Source: Ectobius pallidus (lineage: Eukaryota > Arthropoda > Insecta > Blattodea > Ectobiidae). From it: a DNA stretch of 64,000 nucleotides. The stretch is from NCBI GenBank assembly GCA_964059195.1, contig CAXKWD010000005.1:91835882-91899881 (forward strand), written 5' to 3'. How positions within the stretch are numbered: the stretch's first letter is position 1; each line of letters begins with the position of its first letter. Of the stretch, positions 58,896-64,000 are shown piece by piece. The position numbers were made by a program, and so were the translations under genes. The notes under the pieces are model-generated. The model searched no databases. It had not been told where the DNA came from and worked only from the letters and a program-made list of their open reading frames with translations.

Positions 58896-59657
58896 CAGCG
58901 GTTCCCAACCGGTGGGTCGCGGAAGGGTTACAGGTGGGTCGCGACTCTATCCTAAAACTATCAGAAACCATCGAATAAAACGTCAAAAAAGATCAGGAAA
59001 ATCGAAACAAATCGAATTTTGCAGGGAAATGAACTCATTGAACTGTTTTGTGATTCCATGATGGAGTCAGTCTACAAGGAGAAAGATTTAACAACATTTT
59101 GGTTAGAAACGAGGACAGAATATCCACCAATATCCGTAACTGCATTGAGGTTTCTGATGGTATCCACCACTATGTATTTATGTGAACGTACTTTTTCAAC
59201 TTTGGTTTTCCTAAAAAAACGAATACAGAAATCAACTCATTGTTGAAAGTGACTTTAGATTAAAAACATCTTCATTCAATCCTGACATTGACGTGTTAGT
59301 TCAATCGAAACAGTCCCAAAAACCTCATTAATATATGAGAGTATTACAGGAGAAAATATGGTTCATGAAAGCTTATATATTTCATTAATATAGTATTCTT
59401 ACTTAAAAACAGCAATTTTGCCTGAAAAATTAGAATGGCCTTTGTGTACTTTTATAATTGTAGTTTTTATCTTCACGTAGGAACACTTGTTAGTGAGTAT
59501 GAAACCACCTGTTGCATATATATAAGCTTATATATATTTGCAATATTTGAAGGTAAATTAAGGAAGGGATACGATACAAATAAGGTTTTTACTCCACCAT
59601 GAACCGATGGACCGTGGGCACTGCCTGACCGTGGAGGTCACTGGTTGGGAACCACTG
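58896..59657 (+). mobile_element. Deleted hAT element (762 bp) with 8-bp TSD
   Basis: The left end is CAGCGGTTCCCAACCGGTGG and the right end inverts to CAGTGGTTCCCAACCAGTGA. Flanks TTCTAGGC (58888-58895) and CTCTAGGC (59658-59665) match at 7 of 8. Inside is the last part of a hAT transposase gene (59019-59331). Most of the element, including the BED finger and catalytic core, is deleted. Confidence 0.93.
59019..59331 (+). pseudogene. hAT transposase C-terminal remnant (dimerisation domain), frameshifted
   Basis: The first frame reads LIELFCDSMMESVYKEKDLT, FWLETRTEYPPISVTALRFL and YLCERTFSTLVFLKKRIQK, then hits a stop at 59244. A one-base shift restores LIVESDFRLKTSSFNPDIDV and ends KPH-stop at 59329-59331. 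This is the hAT C-terminal dimerisation region of the ZBED5-like group, where CERxFS is the hallmark. Codons for the RNase H-like catalytic core are absent. In the intact family this protein cuts and joins element ends. Here it cannot act. Confidence 0.85.
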
Positions 59658-59819
59658 CTCTAGGCTATTCGAAAAAGCGTCCATACAAAGTACGACAAAT
59701 AAAATAAATTGGTAAGTTAATAAAGAAGATCAAGTTCATGAAAGCATGGTTCACAATATACTTCTAACGAGTAAACCTAAAAATAAAAAGAATGAGAATT
59801 TGTCCAGGAAAGTAAAGAA

Positions 59820-60080
59820 ATGAAAGTTGAATGTCACAAAGAAGTTGTAATTATTGTAATCACTGGTGTGGCACAGAATAAAGTAGCACATGACAAAGGA
59901 GCATACAGCTCAGCCATCATGATGCAATTTAAATCTGGAGACTATGAGCAAGCGACCCAGATACAAATAAATCAACTAGAATGTAACAATGATGTAATTG
60001 CGTTGTCTGAATTACGCACTCTTGAAGAACATCAGCACATTCCGCATGAACAATATGAAAACATCCTAAAAGTAGAGTAA
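59820..60080 (+). CDS. Orphan open reading frame, 86 codons, unrecognised
   Basis: The frame MKVECHKEVVIIVITGVAQN and onward (QFKSGDYEQATQIQINQLE, ALSELRTLEEHQHIPHEQYE) has more balanced, polar composition than the low-complexity frames around it, and a codon pattern that could be real. I do not recognise a domain. There is no signal peptide, membrane segment or cysteine pattern. It begins 162 bases after the end of the hAT at 58896-59657 and shows no exon-type splice sites (the stop is TAA inside AGAGTAAGTT). It could be an old retrotransposon gag or gene fragment, or chance. Confidence 0.25.
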   Translation: MKVECHKEVVIIVITGVAQNKVAHDKGAYSSAIMMQFKSGDYEQATQIQINQLECNNDVIALSELRTLEEHQHIPHEQYENILKVE

Positions 60081-60161
60081 GTTATATACAATGCTTCACA
60101 TATTCACACAACCACTGTTTACAACAGAATATCCAACCTAATATAACGGGCACTTAAATAT

Positions 60162-60470
60162 AGTAAAGTAAGTAAAGTGATCCCTCGACAGGCCATGGAG
60201 GCCCAGAGGGTTCCGGGAGGTTGAGGCTCCCAGATTTTGGACATTCGGCACGTGAAGGTGGTAAGGTTGTCAGCCTTACGCACCGGCCTCCTTTACCCCC
60301 AGGATTGCTCCTGGTACTCATTTCTGTTAGAGGCTGAGTCGACCCCAGGACCATAGTGCCACCAGAAGGATTAGGCCAATTGAAAAACTCCAACGACCCC
60401 ATCGGGAATCGAACCTGCGACCTTCCGGTTTGTAGCGCAACGCCTCAACCACTACGCTACGGCGTACTCC
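60162..60470 (-). mobile_element. tRNA-derived SINE (family 1), fullest copy, minus strand
   Basis: On the minus strand the head has an exact A box TAGCGTAGTGG and B box GGTTCGATTCC spaced as in a tRNA, then TTTTTCAATTGGCCTAATCC, and a tail of CTTTACTTACTTTACT. It is close to the copy at 11134-11412 and retains the 5' head lost there. No clear target duplication. Confidence 0.88.
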
Positions 60471-60479
60471 ACTTGACTT

Positions 60480-62320
60480 TTTAACGAAAGCAACAACAGT
60501 ATCGATTATGATAAACAAATATGAATATATAACATACAACCTTATTCCCTCAATCGTATATAATACTAAGTTGAGCTTGGTTAGGTCCTTCTTCTATAGT
60601 TCTTGAAATGCATTTCAGAATTTAATGTCTGTTGATTTGAAGGAGGAAAACGTCCAGTTCCTTTGAACACAGACCATTACAAGCAACCGATCTCAGCATC
60701 TTGTTTTTCAAGAAGTCACTTTTGCAGTGAAAAATTTCAAGCATTAACCATATTTCGTAAGAATAATAGATCCATTATTACCATTGTATGATTAGGAAAT
60801 AGAAGTTAAATATCTGTTTAGAGTTGCGTTATCTACAGCAAATCATTCCCAATCTTTCCTCTTATTTGCCTTGAACATGCAAAAAAAATCTTCCCTTAAA
60901 AGAAGGAGAAATTATTTCGTAAGAAATTGTGCTAGCATATACATATTTTGCATTGGGAATACTCAAGGAAACCAATTTGTCCCACAAAGCATTGCGTGAC
61001 CTCTGACCTGTCCGGGTGAGTGCCAGTCTGTTCCAGCATGCTGACTATCGATTCCCCTTGTGTAGGTACCATTCTTTATGGCATGATACGAGGAAGGCAA
61101 GGTCAACAATAAATAACAAAAAGGAAGTACAAGTTTTCATGCTTACAATGAATTTTACTAACAAATTCAAGCCAAGTAAAATTTAAATAAAATTAATTTT
61201 TATGGGTGCTTCAATAATTTTCTAAATACCAATTTCAGTATACTCTACTTAAAACTTTTATAGTAAAAAAAATGAAAGCATGCTACACTTACTGAAGATT
61301 TAGAATCTCGTTTTTCTACATCAATCCTTGAGCAAAAAACATATAGATACACTTTTGTGCAATATGTCGCAGTCTAGTAATTCAAAGCTAATGGGAATCT
61401 GTAACAACTAAGTATCGAGTGATGTAGCGAAGGCTCGCTATATAGTAAAAATACGAACATGTCATCTGTATTTCTGTTTTGAAAATTGGGAAAATACTGC
61501 TAAAAGAGCAAACACGTTACAAAAAAACACGCTGTTAAGAGTTTTAGATAGATCTAAAAGGCAATGCTATTTTATACGATGTGCTAAAACAATAACTGTT
61601 AAGATAACCTATATAAAAACTTACTTAAGTGAAAAACTAATACTCTTTACAACATACCAATACTTTGGGAAGACATGCTAGATTCGAATCGGATTTCTCT
61701 TAAGATATGTGCCAGTTTAATTTGTTACATGAGAAGGTTTAGCAATTTCTGTTTTTATATTTTTCACGACGTAATATAGAAGTTTTAGATCACATCATAA
61801 ATTAGAGGAGTGTATATTATAAAGTAGAATTATAAAAACACTAATTTGTATTTATTTGTTGCGGATCATTACAGAATGATGACATTGACTGCTGGTCATT
61901 TATGATCAATCAATTGTTTACATACAAAATGTGCACTTCTTTCACATGACGAATAAACGTTATTCATTACTTACTTTATTGTTGGGCACTAGATATAAAA
62001 AGGTTAATTATGGTAATTCATTACCACCTTAATTTATTAATTAGATCTCCTTAAATCTTGATGCACGCTATGCCATTTTCCTATAATTTGCGATGTAACC
62101 AAACTAATTAGAAAACGTCAAGTATTAAAATTATTTTCAATGATAGCATATTTCTACAATTTTGGAACATATTTTCAAATTTTAGAAAATATTTGGATGT
62201 CCTCTCCTCAGATAGAGCATTAATTTCTGAGCCCTGGTTGTTAGTACTGCCGCTTTCTAGTTAAAACAAACTTTGCATTGTGTGTGCACCCGCAAGAGCC
62301 GAAGCTCGCTGTATGTTCAA
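60480..62320. other. No recognisable gene
   Basis: AT-rich. No open frame above 60 codons on either strand, and no repeat partner seen. Confidence 0.45.
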
Positions 62321-62324
62321 CATA

Positions 62325-62770
62325 TTGAATGAATGAATGATTTATTCTTATATCTGGAGTTATACAAATGATCACCCCTGGTGTTACAGAAAGTTTTTCA
62401 CCAAAGGGCGTCTTCATACATAAAAGCTCAGAGATCGGAAATCAGTATTAATACTAATAAATGTTTACCTTTTGTAAGTGTATCCATTTACCATATCTAC
62501 CCAATTTCCCCATAGCAGCTTATTTTATTTTAACTATATATAAAAAGTTTCCCAGTTCCTTTAGTGTTTTTTTGTTACAGTTAATTTCTTATATGCCACT
62601 TCTGTATTTAACTTTAAATGTTTTTTATTTAAAAACTTAAGTCTTAGTGTTTCAGTTTTGGGACAACTTAAAATTATATGTATGTTCAATATATTGCATT
62701 TCGTTTACTCATGTGTTCCTTTACAAGATTTGATTCCTGATTTTGTTTCTTCTTGCAAGAACGCGGAGTA
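62325..62770 (-). mobile_element. LINE 3' fragment with broken ORF2 end, minus strand
   Basis: The minus strand reads QEETKSGIKSCKGTHE, a stop, then TKCNILNIHIILSCPKTETL and RLKFLNKKHLKLNTEVAYKK to a stop at 62561. The H-x4-C-PK-T pattern is the zinc-knuckle end of a LINE ORF2. A 3' UTR follows, ending in an (ATTC)n tail (62327-62340 on the plus strand as GAAT repeats). It is 5'-truncated with one in-frame stop. Confidence 0.5.
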
Positions 62771-63304
62771 AGATGTTTTATGTGACAGAGAATGCCTTTT
62801 CCTTATTGGAATCATAAAAAAAATATATGTGGACTAACGTGAACAGCGGTGCTAGTTACGTGGACCATGTGTGTTTCCTTCTTGTTTTTCTCAACATTCC
62901 TTCGCTTCTCGATCATGTCCTGGCCGCAATTTCATTCGAACAAGACACTAAATACTTCATGATGGCATTTTATACACCACACTTTTTTAAAAGAACTTCA
63001 CTTCTTACGACTACAGTAATAATCAGCTGATAATATCAAAACCATGTATACAATAGATAAGTGGGTCTATATAATAACTTCCTGTTTGTGGGAACCAGCC
63101 GAAGAACCTGTGTGATATGTAGATCTACAATAAAAACAAAATATACTATTATAGGCTTACTCAATTTAACAAAAATTAAGCCATTAATTCATTATATGAT
63201 TTATTTCCAGTTTGCAATTTAATATAGCCTATAATTCACTAAATTCAGTACCTTAAACAGAATATTACGATGATAAGTCAGAAAGTGATCTACAATAATT
63301 GAGA

Positions 63305-63392
63305 AAGGTTGGAAAAAACGAGGCGTTTGCGTCAAGTTTTTTTTACTTCCTCTGCACATACCTTAAGTGCTTATTAAAGGTAGAGGAAGTAT
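63305..63392. repeat. Hairpin-forming block with GAGGCG palindrome motif
   Basis: GGAAAAAACGAGGCG (63311-63325) then GCGTCAAGTTTTTTTT is a diverged copy of the palindrome at 2291-2326. It is followed by an inverted pair TACTTCCTCT (63344-63353) / AGAGGAAGTA (63383-63392). Confidence 0.45.
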
Positions 63393-63718
63393 TGTGTTCG
63401 ACCCCTAAATTCGATGTCTAGTTTTTAATATAGGACTAAATACACGGTTTGAGGTACCCTGAATTCAAAAATGTTATTTTCGTAAATATCTGTCTGTAAA
63501 CAGCATAGCTAGAGAATGAAAAATCGTATAAAAGCATTTTTCTATTGGGGTACGGACTTACCGATGGCGTTCTCTTTTAATGCTACTTTACATGAAGATA
63601 TGCAATACAACCTGTTCATAATCTACTTCTTCGAAAACTAACCAGAAATTAAACAATAACAGGAACAAAATATTTATTATAAGAGTTGATGACTTTCATT
63701 TCCGTAATGGTTGGCTAT

Positions 63719-63864
63719 AAATTATACAAGGAATTGTTGTATTTGATCCTCCTTATTAACCATTACAACATTATTGAAAACAATTATTTCACGAAATTTC
63801 GTGTTCAATAATGTTGTAATGGTTAATAAGGTGGCTTTAAATACAACAATTCCTTGTATAATTT
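63719..63864. mobile_element. Near-perfect palindrome (146 bp), foldback element
   Basis: The arms start AAATTATACAAGGAATTGTT on the left, and the right arm ends with its exact complement. The inner part TTATTAACCATTACAACATT plus ATTGAA is also exactly repeated inverted (from 63803). A short asymmetric piece separates the two matched blocks on each side, and the centre is CACGAAATTTCGTG. Non-coding. Confidence 0.85.
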
Positions 63865-64000
63865 ATTTATTATAATATATGAATTTCAATATTTAAAAAT
63901 TAATTAATCAATGCTTTCCTTGATATCTAATATTTTCCACCGTTAAATTATATTAAATTATATTAATGAATCTGAAATCTAGGACCGAGACCCAAGGATA

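Noticed and set aside
1..64000. Host protein-coding gene or integrated viral sequence
   Set aside because: I found no multi-exon pattern, no conserved domain outside transposable elements, and no viral capsid, polymerase or LTR structure.

Overview
This is AT-rich, intron-scale eukaryotic DNA with no convincing host gene. Its make-up (I/R1-type and RTE-like LINEs, tRNA-derived SINEs, hAT elements, Helitrons and long microsatellites) points to an arthropod, most likely an insect. The very frequent palindrome TAGGCCTA (about 26 copies by eye) and the style of the LINE and SINE remnants suggest a cockroach or termite relative. That placement is inference. The whole window reads as intergenic or intronic sequence built from transposable elements of different ages.

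Region by region. 0-5 kb: two opposed copies of a Helitron-like repeat (about 108-880 minus, 3688-4375 plus) flank a short hAT element with an 8-bp target duplication (1625-1955) and several foldback sequences. 5-15 kb: mostly anonymous DNA with small TIR elements (7525-7788, 8684-9223, 14960-15129) and two minus-strand SINEs. 15.6-18.7 kb: the only long intact reading frame, a 5'-truncated LINE ORF2 with reverse transcriptase, RNase H and a C-terminal CCHC knuckle. 19-24 kb: LINE tails, a 5'-truncated SINE and a long ATGT microsatellite. 24.2-26.9 kb: a DNA transposon with arms of about 350 bp, carrying broken, oppositely oriented copies of a gene with PIN/FEN-nuclease-like motifs. 27-34 kb: a hAT element, a Helitron-like element with 150-bp tandem units, an RTE-like LINE corpse and two SINE families. 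34.3-46 kb: largely anonymous DNA, a hAT-in-hAT nest (37958-38860) and a SINE with an internal duplication. 46-60 kb: two Helitrons with clear termini (46044-47046 minus; 54820-56157 plus), a 1.7-kb hAT with a perfect 8-bp target duplication, an RTE-like LINE remnant, a large foldback, a tRNA-like sequence inside an inverted repeat, two SINEs and a hAT with a transposase remnant. 60-64 kb: one more SINE, a LINE tail and a near-perfect palindrome.

Functional picture: the non-autonomous elements depend on enzymes encoded elsewhere (hAT transposase, Helitron Rep/helicase, LINE reverse transcriptase for SINEs). Only the 15.6-kb LINE keeps an uninterrupted ORF2, and it has lost its endonuclease end. 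The SINEs keep recognisable RNA polymerase III A and B boxes, the only promoter-like signals I can support. Coordinates of element ends are base-exact where target duplications are quoted and approximate elsewhere. All family assignments come from reading the sequence, not from database searches.
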